From JAHJSY01 sp964557155 (GTDB lineage Bacteria; Patescibacteriota; Minisyncoccia; Minisyncoccales; GWA2-38-27), in the NCBI GenBank assembly GCA_964557155.1, contig CAZKZC010000001.1:1-57443 (forward strand): a stretch of 57,443 nt of DNA. Reading direction: 5' to 3'. A program made the translations under genes and the position numbers. Below are positions 31,903-39,734 of the stretch, in pieces. The notes beneath the pieces were generated by a model. The model worked only from the letters and a program-made list of their open reading frames with translations, ran no database searches and was not told the origin of the DNA. Position 1 is the first letter of the stretch, and each line of letters opens with the position of its first letter.

Positions 31903-33503
31903 TGGTTCTTACAGCTTTTCAAATATCTACTATTATTACGGCACTGGTCAGTTTATTTTTTGGTATAAGCGTATATTCTAAAGAAAGAACATCCAAAATA
32001 AATTTATTTTGGTTTCTAGTGTCTCTTGCGACTGGTGTTTGGAGTCTTGGTCTTTTTGGAGTAGTTTTCTTCACTAATAAAAGTTATGCTTGGATCTCTC
32101 AGTATGTTTTAGATGTGGGAGGAATATGGGTTCCTATATTCTTCTTCAATTTTATCCTATATGTATTAAGCAAGAAATTAATGAAAATAAGGTTACTTTC
32201 ATTTGCTATGGGGCTTGCATTGTCGGCATTAAGCTTCACATCTTTATTCAAGCTGGATATTTCTCCTAAATTTGATCTTAATTATTGGATTGAGCCAGGC
32301 AAACTATACTTTTTATTTCCTCTAGCCTTTTTAATTTTTGTTGGATTTTCCGCGGGTTTCGTCTTAAGGGAATATTGCAGAACCACAAATAAAATTTTTA
32401 AAAGACAATTATTATATATTTTACTTACGCAAATTGTCGGATTCGGCGGAGGTTTGACAAATTTCTTTCCACAGCTATTTAATGTATATCCTTTTGGTAA
32501 TTATCTGGTTATATTTTACGTTGTGTTTATGAGTTACGCTGCTCTTAAATATCGTCTCTTTAATATCAAGGTAATTGCTACTGAATTATTAACACTAGCA
32601 GTCTGGATTTTCTTATTATTAAAATTTGCTTTATCACAAACATTACAAGATTTTATAATAAACGGAAGCTTATTGGTTGTTATAGTTTTTCTTGGCTCTT
32701 TATTGGTTAGAAGCGTTATACGAGAAGTGGAACAAAGGAAGCAGATGGAAGTGTTGAATAAGAAGGTGCAGAAGGCGTATGTGTTGGAGAAGAAGGCGAG
32801 GGCGGAGATTGAGAAGATTACGGAGGCGAAGACGCAGTTTATTATGGCGACACAACATCATTTGAGGACTCCCCTAACATCTATGGCAGGATATATGGAT
32901 TTAATATTTGGTGGAACATATGGAAAAGTTTCTGCAAAACTTAAACCGCCTCTTGAAAAGTTTCAAGTTTCAACTAGGCGTCTTATAAGAGTTGTTAATA
33001 CACTGCTTGATATTTCTCAATTTCAAATGGGCAAAGAAGTTGTTTCGCTTAAGCCAGGAATTGTTTTTGAAGATTTGGTAAAAGAGGTTATGGAAGAACT
33101 TGATTTTGAGAGTAGAAATAAAGGACTTTATTTAAAATATAGTAAAATTGGAGAAATTCCTACTATAAAGGTAGATCCCGAAAAGTTTAAAGTAGCTTTA
33201 TTCAATGTTATTGATAACGCTATAAAATATACGAAAAAAGGCGGGGTTACTATAACTTTACAAAAAATTGGAACTAAGGCTCGCTTAACCGTAAAAGATA
33301 CTGGCATTGGTCTTGACCCAGAAAAAGCTAAAGTATTATTTGATTCAGCTTTTGTTAGAGGCAAAGAAGCTAAAAAAGTTCATGGATTTGGAAGAGGTAT
33401 TGGAGTATATGTAACCGGTCATATTATTAAAGCTCATAATGCAAAAATATGGGCAGAGTCACAAGGACCCGGCAAAGGAACATCATTCTTTGTTGAACTT
33501 TAA
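31902..33503 (+). CDS. Sensor histidine kinase with 7TM-type N-terminus
   Basis: 533 residues. Seven or eight N-terminal membrane helices (about 5-235) without a large extracellular loop, as in 7TM-sensor kinases. A coiled-coil linker (about 275-310) leads to HisKA with the phospho-acceptor in QHHLRTPLTSMAGY (about 317-330), then N box VIDNAIKYTKKGG, G1 DTGIGLD and G2 GFGRGIGVYV. A stretch encoding the linker (about 32727-32845) uses almost only G-ending codons, unlike the rest of the gene. The partner regulator may be at 33835. Confidence 0.92.
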   Translation: MVLTAFQISTIITALVSLFFGISVYSKERTSKINLFWFLVSLATGVWSLGLFGVVFFTNKSYAWISQYVLDVGGIWVPIFFFNFILYVLSKKLMKIRLLSFAMGLALSALSFTSLFKLDISPKFDLNYWIEPGKLYFLFPLAFLIFVGFSAGFVLREYCRTTNKIFKRQLLYILLTQIVGFGGGLTNFFPQLFNVYPFGNYLVIFYVVFMSYAALKYRLFNIKVIATELLTLAVWIFLLLKFALSQTLQDFIINGSLLVVIVFLGSLLVRSVIREVEQRKQMEVLNKKVQKAYVLEKKARAEIEKITEAKTQFIMATQHHLRTPLTSMAGYMDLIFGGTYGKVSAKLKPPLEKFQVSTRRLIRVVNTLLDISQFQMGKEVVSLKPGIVFEDLVKEVMEELDFESRNKGLYLKYSKIGEIPTIKVDPEKFKVALFNVIDNAIKYTKKGGVTITLQKIGTKARLTVKDTGIGLDPEKAKVLFDSAFVRGKEAKKVHGFGRGIGVYVTGHIIKAHNAKIWAESQGPGKGTSFFVEL

Positions 33504-33509
33504 AAAGTA

Positions 33510-33538
33510 TTGATTTTTTATTTGTTATTTGTTATTAT
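33510..33538 (+). promoter_or_regulatory. Promoter of a 49-residue ORF
   Basis: TTGATT (33510-33515), 17-bp spacer, TATTAT (33533-33538). Confidence 0.6.
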
Positions 33539-33597
33539 AGATGAAGTGGAATTGAGTTATTTTTTTTCAAACCATCTAATCAAGGAAAGGAAGTGGA

Positions 33598-33747
33598 ATG
33601 GCTAATGGCAAGAGTGTCGAAAAAAGTGCTGGTTCGTCGGCGAAAAAGAGCAGAAAAGAGATCGTGGACTTTGATCCAGGCAGGAGAAGTGGACGAATAG
33701 CAGTTTTCGACAGAATGAGAATAATAACTCAAAGTAGGAGGCGATAA
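33598..33747 (+). CDS. Small basic protein, 49 residues
   Basis: Begins MANGKSVEKSAGSSAKKSRK and ends MRIITQSRRR; Ser/Lys/Arg-rich and strongly basic, with no TM. Support: promoter upstream, a strong AAGGAAAGGAAG ribosome site, and a perfect terminator 20 bp after the stop. Unrecognised. Basic composition suggests nucleic-acid or ribosome binding, as inference only. Confidence 0.65.
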   Translation: MANGKSVEKSAGSSAKKSRKEIVDFDPGRRSGRIAVFDRMRIITQSRRR

Positions 33748-33767
33748 TATCGTCATAGTTCTTTCGA

Positions 33768-33792
33768 AAGGGATCATCGCGATCCCTTTTTT
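33768..33792 (+). terminator. Rho-independent terminator
   Basis: AAGGGATC-ATCGC-GATCCCTT followed by TTTT; ends the small basic-protein unit. Confidence 0.93.
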
Positions 33793-33834
33793 ATTTGACA
33801 AAGAACTTGGGTGGTATAGTATAAAAGTAGAGAT

Positions 33835-34236
33835 ATGGGAGATAAAAAACAAATATTGTTTATAGAGGATGATCACTCTACGATGGAAGTATATCAGATA
33901 GCTTTTGAGCAAGCTGGCTTTGAAGTTATTCCAATATTCTCTGGAGAAGATGCTCTAGAGTCAATAAAAGAGATAGTTCGAAACAAAGCCAAGAAACCAG
34001 ATTTAGTTTTATTAGACTACATGCTTTCGGGAGTTGATGGCTTTGAAGTATTAGAAGTAATTAGGAAAAATCCTAAAACAAAAAATCTAAAGGTTATTTT
34101 AACAACAAATTATTCAGTAGCTGAATTAAAGTTAAAAGGTAAGTTTATTGATGGAGAAAAGTTTATCCTTAAAGCAGACTATCCTCCTAGCAAATTAATA
34201 GAATTAATTAAAAAAGAACTCGGGGTTGACAACTGA
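33835..34236 (+). CDS. Single-domain response regulator
   Basis: 133 residues, receiver domain only: acidic pair FIEDDHS, phospho-acceptor LVLLDYMLSG (about D62), switch Thr in VILTTNYS, and conserved Lys in FILKADYPP. No output domain, so it would act by protein contact or phosphotransfer. Upstream TTGACA (33795-33800), 16-bp spacer, TAGTAT (33817-33822). The leader is only a few bases. Confidence 0.92.
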   Translation: MGDKKQILFIEDDHSTMEVYQIAFEQAGFEVIPIFSGEDALESIKEIVRNKAKKPDLVLLDYMLSGVDGFEVLEVIRKNPKTKNLKVILTTNYSVAELKLKGKFIDGEKFILKADYPPSKLIELIKKELGVDN

Positions 34237-34253
34237 TGTGGGTTTGCTAAAGT
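34226..34253 (+). promoter_or_regulatory. Promoter with TGTGGGTTTG spacer
   Basis: TTGACA (34226-34231), 16-bp spacer, TAAAGT (34248-34253), overlapping the regulator stop. The spacer contains TGTGGGTTTG, also present at the nusA-proximal promoter (34597-34624). Confidence 0.55.
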
Positions 34254-34292
34254 GCAAGTACCAATATGATTATAAATAGCTGGCAATAAAAT

Positions 34293-34350
34293 AAGACTTC
34301 TCATTTCTGCTGTTCTGCATAGCAGGATGTTAGCATTGAGGAGTCTTTTT
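34293..34350 (+). promoter_or_regulatory. Terminator-like hairpin in the leader of a small ORF
   Basis: AAGACTTCTCA (34293-34303) pairs with TGAGGAGTCTT (34337-34347) with one G-U, enclosing an inner CTGCT/AGCAG hairpin, then T-rich sequence. It lies between the promoter at 34226 and the Shine-Dalgarno site at about 34379, so it could be an attenuator or end a ~90-nt sRNA. Confidence 0.6.
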
Positions 34351-34392
34351 GTTTGTTCATTATTTATTGTTCTTTAAAAAAGGAGATGTGCA

Positions 34393-34545
34393 ATGTGTGA
34401 CGAGAATGAAGACAATCAAAATAATCCAAAAAAGAAAGAACGACATACGGCTGAGGAAGAAAAGAAAGAAAGTACTTCACCATGGACTGGAATAGAAAAA
34501 CCGGAAAAATCTCGAAGAAGAGGTTGGCTGTCTGATATAAAGTAA
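34393..34545 (+). CDS. Small charged protein, 50 residues
   Basis: Begins MCDENEDNQNNPKKKERH and ends EKSRRRGWLSDIK; very hydrophilic, probably disordered. Preceded by a strong AAAAAAGGAG ribosome site 6-7 nt from the ATG and followed by a perfect terminator. Unrecognised. Its design matches the 49-residue ORF at 33598. Confidence 0.62.
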   Translation: MCDENEDNQNNPKKKERHTAEEEKKESTSPWTGIEKPEKSRRRGWLSDIK

Positions 34546-34560
34546 AACAGAAGTAAAAAA

Positions 34561-34590
34561 AGCCCGTGGTGAAAATTACCACGGGTTTTA
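34561..34590 (+). terminator. Rho-independent terminator
   Basis: CCCGTGGT (34563-34570) / ACCACGGG (34578-34585) followed by TTTTATTT. Confidence 0.9.
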
Positions 34591-34596
34591 TTTGGC

Positions 34597-34624
34597 TTGA
34601 CAGATTGTGTGGGTTTGGTAAGAT
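34597..34624 (+). promoter_or_regulatory. Promoter upstream of nusA
   Basis: TTGACA (34597-34602), 16-bp spacer with TGTGTGGGTTTG, TAAGAT (34619-34624). The leader contains a GTCCGTTT-GAA-AACGGAC hairpin (34652-34670) ending 15 nt before the nusA ATG, a possible autoregulatory site. Confidence 0.65.
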
Positions 34625-34685
34625 TAAGGTATAAGAAAGCTAATGAATCATTGTCCGTTTGAAAACGGACACTTTTATTAAGATT

Positions 34686-35939
34686 ATGGATTTAAAGAAT
34701 TTTACATCGGCAATTGCTCAAATTGCAGAAGAAAAAGGCATTTCTAGCGAAAAAATAATTGAAAGTATTGAGACAGCTATTGCGGCTGCTTACAAAAAAG
34801 ATTATGGCGAGAAAGGCCAAATAATTAAAGGGAAGCTTGATCAAAAAACAGGTGCTGTTAAGTTTTGGCAAGTTAAAATAGTTGTTGACGACAAAATGAT
34901 TTATAGCGAAAAGGAGCTAGAAGAAATGGGTGAATCCACCTCCGCTTCTGAGGAAGCTTCGGCGGACAAAGTTAGATTTAATCCAGAAAAACATATTATG
35001 CTTGAAGATGCAATTCGCCAGCTGGCGAAAGAGAAGAAAACTATTAAAGCTGGAGAAGAATTAGAAATACCATTGACGGCTAAAAAAGATTATGGAAGAA
35101 TTGCTGCTCAAACAGCTAAGCAAGTTGTTTTGCAAAAGATTAGAGAAGCTGAAAGAGAGATGGTTTTAGAAGAATATAAGTCAAAAGAAGGAGACATTGC
35201 TTCAGGAATAGTTCAAAGAATAGAAGGAAGAAATGTCTATGTTGATATTGGCAAAACTCTGGGTCTTATGCCAAGAGAGGAACAGGTTTATGGAGAATTC
35301 TACAAAACAGGTCAAAGATTAAAATTCTATATCATGAAAGTTGACGAAACCCCAAGAGGTCCGATTGTTCTTCTTTCAAGAGCTTACCCCAAGTTGATTA
35401 GTAGATTATTTGAATTAGAAGTTCCAGAAATAGCTCAAGGGCAAGTTGAAATTAAAGCAATTGCTAGAGAAGCTGGGTCTCGTTCTAAAGTTGCCGTTGA
35501 ATCAAACGAAGATGGTATCGATCCAATTGGAAGTGCTGTTGGTCAACGAGGAACAAGAGTGATGGCTATTATTAATGAACTTGGAGGAGAAAAAATAGAC
35601 ATTATTGAATGGTCAGAGAACCCCGACGAATTTATAACCAATGCCTTATCTCCTGCTAAAGTTGAAGAAGTAAGAATTCTTCCAAAGAATAGAGCTCTTT
35701 GTATTGTTCCCGAAGATCAGCTATCATTGGCTATTGGCAAAGAAGGTCAAAATGTTAGATTAGCAGCTAAACTAACGGGATGGAAAATAGATGTTAGAAC
35801 TCCAGCTGATGCTGACGAAGCTGAAAAGAAACTTAAAGAAGAAGCCGGAGAAGAAATCGAGAAATCCTCCTCCGCTAAAGCTCCGGCGGACAAGGAAGAA
35901 AAACCTAAAAAAATTAAAAAAGAAACTAAAAAAGAATAA
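34686..35939 (+). CDS. nusA: Transcription termination/antitermination factor NusA
   Basis: 417 residues from MDLKNFTSAIAQIAEE, the family N-terminus; a TTG at 34659 is too early. An N-terminal RNAP-binding domain, S1 domain (GDIASGIVQRIEGRNVYVDI), then two KH domains (including PIGSAVGQRGTRVMAI and LAIGKEGQNVRLAAKL). It modulates pausing and termination. Two insert-like segments, SASEEASADK (about residues 86-95) and SSSAKAPADK (near the C-terminus), are encoded by related imperfect palindromes (34940-34970; 35866-35893), suggesting in-frame repeat insertion. hppA begins 1 nt after the stop. Confidence 0.95.
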   Translation: MDLKNFTSAIAQIAEEKGISSEKIIESIETAIAAAYKKDYGEKGQIIKGKLDQKTGAVKFWQVKIVVDDKMIYSEKELEEMGESTSASEEASADKVRFNPEKHIMLEDAIRQLAKEKKTIKAGEELEIPLTAKKDYGRIAAQTAKQVVLQKIREAEREMVLEEYKSKEGDIASGIVQRIEGRNVYVDIGKTLGLMPREEQVYGEFYKTGQRLKFYIMKVDETPRGPIVLLSRAYPKLISRLFELEVPEIAQGQVEIKAIAREAGSRSKVAVESNEDGIDPIGSAVGQRGTRVMAIINELGGEKIDIIEWSENPDEFITNALSPAKVEEVRILPKNRALCIVPEDQLSLAIGKEGQNVRLAAKLTGWKIDVRTPADADEAEKKLKEEAGEEIEKSSSAKAPADKEEKPKKIKKETKKE

Positions 35940-35940
35940 T

Positions 35941-37890
35941 ATGATTTATTCACCTATATATGTATCTATTCTGGCAATGCTTTTTGTCGCATATTTGATA
36001 AAAGGAATTAAAGACAAACCCTCGGGCTCAGAGAAAATGATTAGCATCTCTAAGGCTATTCAAGAAGGGGCAGTGGCTTACTTAAAAACACAATATAAGG
36101 CGGTTAGCATTGTTCTAGTGTTTTTATTTATTTTACTTTTAATAACTCTTGGTTTTACAGCAGCTGTTGGTTTCTTAATTGGAGCTGTTTTATCAGCTTT
36201 GTCTGGTTTTATTGGAATGATGGTGTCTACCAGGGCTAATGTGAAGGTTGCTCAAGCAGCTACCAAGGGATTAAAACCAGCCTTAGATTTATCTTTTAAG
36301 GGTGGATTAGTGACAGGACTTTTAGTAGTCAGCTTGGGACTATTGGCCGTGGCTGGTTTTTATTTTATTACAGAGGACTTAGCGGCTATGATTGCTTTAG
36401 GGTTTGGAGCTAGTTTAATTTCTGTTTTTGCCAGAGTCGGTGGTGGAATTTATACTAAGGCCGCTGATGTTGGAGCTGATTTAGTTGGCAAGGTTGAACA
36501 AGGTATTCCCGAAGATGATCCAAGAAATCCAGCTGTTATCGCCGATCAAGTTGGAGATAATGTTGGCGATTGTGCTGGAATGGCCGCTGATATATTTGAA
36601 ACCTATACGGTAACAATTATTGCAACAATGATTCTAGGAAGCTTAATCTTTCCTGGGAATCCTCAATTTATTGTTCTTCCATTATTCTTAGGAGCAGTTT
36701 CTATTATCGCCTCTATTATTGGTAGTTTCTTTGTTCGCCTAGGAAAGAATAAAAGTATTATGGGAGCACTATATAAAGGAATAATCGTTGCTGCCGTTCT
36801 TTCAGCTATTGGATTTTACCCACTGATTAATCAGGTTAAAACAGATGACACTAACAATCTTTACTTCTCTGCTTTGGTTGGGTTAGCGATTACTGCTGGA
36901 ATGTTTGTTGTTACAGAATATTACACTTCCAAAAAATACAATCCAGTTAAGAGTATTGCCGTTGCTTCTCAAACAGGTCATGCAACTAATATAATTACGG
37001 GGCTAGCTGTTGGATTAAGATCAACTGCTTTGCCAATTATTGTTATTTCAATCGGAATTGTCTTAAGCCATTGGTCGGCTGGAGTATATGGAATAGCTAT
37101 TGCTGTAATGGCTATGCTTTCAATGGCTGGAATTGCTGTTGCTGTTGATGCTTATGGCCCTATCACCGATAATGCTGGGGGTATTGCTGAAATGTCAGGA
37201 CTTCCAGAAGAAGTAAGAAAAGTTACCGACGAATTAGATTCAGTTGGCAATACGACTAAGGCGGTGACTAAGGCCTATGCTATTGCCTCGGCTGGTTTAG
37301 CGGCTTTGGTTCTGTTCTCGGCCTTCTCCCAAGAACTTATTGATAGAGGGGCTAAGGCAGAATTTCTTTTAGAAAATCCTAGAGTTATTGCCGGTTTATT
37401 TATTGGTGGTCTTCTTCCCTATTTATTTGCTTCCTTCGCTATGAATGCTGTTGGGAAAGCAGCTTCAAAAGTAGTTGAGGAGGTAAGATGTCAATTTAGA
37501 GAAAATATAACAGAATATGGTAAGTGTGTTGATATTGTTACCAAAGCCTCAATTAAAGAAATGATTATACCGGCCTTAATACCAGTTGTTGCTCCTATTT
37601 TAGTTGGCTTTATTCTCGGCCCAGAGGCCTTAGGCGGATTATTGATTGGAAGTATTGTTACCGGATTATTCGTTGCTTTATCAATGACAACAGGTGGAGC
37701 TGCCTGGGATAATGCCAAAAAGTATATTGAAGAAGGGGCTTATGGAGGCAAAGGATCGACGGCTCATCAAGCAGCTGTTACTGGAGATACTGTGGGAGAC
37801 CCGTATAAGGATACAGCGGGTCCGGCTATTAATCCAATGATCAAAGTTCTAAACATCGTCGCTTTATTAATTGTTGCTTTCTTAATTTAA
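35941..37890 (+). CDS. hppA: K+-independent membrane H+-pyrophosphatase
   Basis: 649 residues from MIYSPIYVSILAML, about 16 membrane helices. Hydrolyses pyrophosphate and pumps protons. Catalytic block DVGADLVGKVEQGIPEDDPR and DNVGDCAGMAADIFE; the diagnostic GNTTKAVTKAYAI has Lys and Thr where K+-dependent enzymes have Ala and Gly, so it should not need K+. C-terminal TAGPAINPMIKV is typical. The open frame extends upstream through nusA, but that part is a shadow. Likely an important ion pump in a fermentative cell. Confidence 0.95.
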   Translation: MIYSPIYVSILAMLFVAYLIKGIKDKPSGSEKMISISKAIQEGAVAYLKTQYKAVSIVLVFLFILLLITLGFTAAVGFLIGAVLSALSGFIGMMVSTRANVKVAQAATKGLKPALDLSFKGGLVTGLLVVSLGLLAVAGFYFITEDLAAMIALGFGASLISVFARVGGGIYTKAADVGADLVGKVEQGIPEDDPRNPAVIADQVGDNVGDCAGMAADIFETYTVTIIATMILGSLIFPGNPQFIVLPLFLGAVSIIASIIGSFFVRLGKNKSIMGALYKGIIVAAVLSAIGFYPLINQVKTDDTNNLYFSALVGLAITAGMFVVTEYYTSKKYNPVKSIAVASQTGHATNIITGLAVGLRSTALPIIVISIGIVLSHWSAGVYGIAIAVMAMLSMAGIAVAVDAYGPITDNAGGIAEMSGLPEEVRKVTDELDSVGNTTKAVTKAYAIASAGLAALVLFSAFSQELIDRGAKAEFLLENPRVIAGLFIGGLLPYLFASFAMNAVGKAASKVVEEVRCQFRENITEYGKCVDIVTKASIKEMIIPALIPVVAPILVGFILGPEALGGLLIGSIVTGLFVALSMTTGGAAWDNAKKYIEEGAYGGKGSTAHQAAVTGDTVGDPYKDTAGPAINPMIKVLNIVALLIVAFLI

Positions 37891-37891
37891 C

Positions 37892-39049
37892 ATGAAATTT
37901 GAAATAAAAAATCAAACAAGTACGGAGATTGAAATTGAAGTAGAAGTTAGCTCTGAAGAGCTTAGTTCTTTTATTGATAAGGCACTAAATAATCTTGGAA
38001 AGGATTTGGGAATAAAAGGATTTAGAAAAGGCAAAGCTCCTAAAAACATTGTTGAAGAACATTTTAGCTCGGAAGGGGTGTTAACAGAAGCGGCTGACTT
38101 AGCGGTTAATGAAACTTATAAAAAAGTAGTTCTTCAATTAGCGGAAGAAAACAATGTCCAGGCTATTTTCCATCCAAAGGTTGAGATAAAGAAATTAGCT
38201 AAAGGCAACGATCTTATTTATACTGCTAAAACAGCTATTTTTCCAAAAATAACATTGCCAGATTATAAAGACCTGGCCTCTAAGGTTAAGAGACTTGAAG
38301 TTAAAATTGATGACAAAGAGATAGAACAAGCTTTGGCCTGGCTTCAAAAAACAAGAGCCAAACTAACCTTAAAGAATGAGCCAGCTCAAAAAGGTGATTT
38401 TGTCCAAATAGAATATACTTTGGCCGATAAGCCGGGTTCAGATCCAATAAAAGATGGCTTTATTCTGGGCGAAGGTCGTTTACTTCCTGGTTTTGAAGAT
38501 AACTTAGTGGGCATGAAGGCCAACGATGAAAAGAAAGGAATTGATTTGGATAGTAATGGTAAAAAATTCATTGTTGATGTTAAAATGACCTCTGTCCAAA
38601 GCATGGAATTGCCCGAGATTAACGATGAGTTTGCTAAATCGGTGGGAAAATTTTCTGGACTTGATTCTTTGAAGAAAAGCGTAATAGAAGGGATTAGCGT
38701 AGAAAAGAAACAAGAAGAAATCCAAAGATTAAGAAGCGAAATTTTAGGAGCCATTGAGAAAGAAACAAAAATAGAATTACCAGATGTTTTGGTTGAAAAT
38801 GAACAAAGACAAATGTTAAAAAATATTAAAAATCAGATCAGTCAAAACCTAAAAATGTCTTTTGAGGATTATTTAACAAAAACGAAGAAAACAGAAGAAG
38901 AAATATTAGGATCTTTAAAGCCAGAATCTGAGAAGAAAATAAAAAGCTTCCTAATATTAAAAGAGATAGGAGAGAAAGAAGGAATTAAAGTTGCTGACGA
39001 AGAGTCAATTGAAAAAATATTAAAATTATTAGAGGATTTAGTAAAATGA
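37892..39049 (+). CDS. tig: Trigger factor
   Basis: 385 residues. A ribosome-bound chaperone: N-terminal domain with the ribosome-docking GFRKGKAP (about 45-52), central FKBP-like domain (GDFVQIEYTLADK to EGRLLPGFEDNLVG) and a helical C-terminal chaperone domain. Slightly shorter than the typical ~430. Starts 2 bp after hppA and overlaps clpP (ATGATGA), the usual tig-clpP pairing, although clpX does not follow. Confidence 0.94.
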   Translation: MKFEIKNQTSTEIEIEVEVSSEELSSFIDKALNNLGKDLGIKGFRKGKAPKNIVEEHFSSEGVLTEAADLAVNETYKKVVLQLAEENNVQAIFHPKVEIKKLAKGNDLIYTAKTAIFPKITLPDYKDLASKVKRLEVKIDDKEIEQALAWLQKTRAKLTLKNEPAQKGDFVQIEYTLADKPGSDPIKDGFILGEGRLLPGFEDNLVGMKANDEKKGIDLDSNGKKFIVDVKMTSVQSMELPEINDEFAKSVGKFSGLDSLKKSVIEGISVEKKQEEIQRLRSEILGAIEKETKIELPDVLVENEQRQMLKNIKNQISQNLKMSFEDYLTKTKKTEEEILGSLKPESEKKIKSFLILKEIGEKEGIKVADEESIEKILKLLEDLVK

Positions 39050-39630
39050 TGATACCCAGCGTTTTAGAGAAAACAAGATACGGAGAAAGATCTTATGATA
39101 TATACTCTCGCCTATTAAAAGATAGGATTATCTTTTTGACTGGTCCAGTTACTGATATGAATGCTAATACTATAATTGCTCAATTATTATTTTTAGCTAG
39201 CAAAGATCACGAAAAAGAAATCCAGTTGTATATTAATACTCCTGGAGGATCAGTTACAGCTGGCCTAGCTATTTACGACACAATGCAATACATTAAATGC
39301 CCAGTGGCTACTATTTGTTTCGGGTTAGCTGGTTCAATGGGAGCAGTTTTATTGGCTTCTGGAGAAAAGGGCAAACGATTTGCTTTGCCCAACTCTGAGG
39401 TCTTGCTCCACCAGGTTGCTGGAGGAGCTCAAGGTCAGGCCTCTGAAATAGAGATAACGGCTAAGCAGATTATTAAAATCAAGAACAAGTTAAATAATAT
39501 CTTAGCCAAACACACAGGAAAACCTCTAGAAAAAATAGAAAATGATACCGATCGAGATTTCTATTTAACTGCTCAGGAAGCCAAAGAATATGGCATAATT
39601 GACCAAGTCATCTCTCCAAAGCAGGTATAA
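39046..39630 (+). CDS. clpP: ATP-dependent Clp protease proteolytic subunit
   Basis: 194 residues. Serine protease of the Clp system. Seen: IQLYINTPGGSVTAGLAIYD, the catalytic Ser in GLAGSMGAVLLASG (usually GQAASMGA), catalytic His in VLLHQVAGG, and NDTDRDFYLTAQEAKEYG. The family's length is about 195. Start overlaps tig by 4 bp. No ClpX or ClpC partner in the window. Confidence 0.95.
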   Translation: MMIPSVLEKTRYGERSYDIYSRLLKDRIIFLTGPVTDMNANTIIAQLLFLASKDHEKEIQLYINTPGGSVTAGLAIYDTMQYIKCPVATICFGLAGSMGAVLLASGEKGKRFALPNSEVLLHQVAGGAQGQASEIEITAKQIIKIKNKLNNILAKHTGKPLEKIENDTDRDFYLTAQEAKEYGIIDQVISPKQV

Positions 39631-39640
39631 AATTAAAGTT

Positions 39641-39661
39641 TGCCGAAGTCGGACTTCTGCA
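39641..39661. repeat. GTC-G-GAC palindrome
   Basis: TGCCGAAGTC-G-GACTTCTGCA; exact reverse complement of 26196-26216. Located between clpP and the rny promoter, followed by AAAA rather than a T run on the plus strand. Confidence 0.85.
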
Positions 39662-39666
39662 AAAAT

Positions 39667-39695
39667 ATTGCAATTGTTTGGGATTTTTGGTATGA
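39667..39695 (+). promoter_or_regulatory. Promoter of rny
   Basis: TTGCAA (about 39667-39672), 17-bp spacer, TATGAT (about 39690-39695); leader of about 35 nt. Confidence 0.65.
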
Positions 39696-39734
39696 TAAAT
39701 CTGTAATATTTATTAATTATGAATTTTAGAAATT

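Noticed and set aside
35791..35940. Extended N-terminus of hppA overlapping nusA
   Set aside because: The extra 50 residues are a frame-shifted reading of the NusA tail; the family N-terminus begins at 35941.
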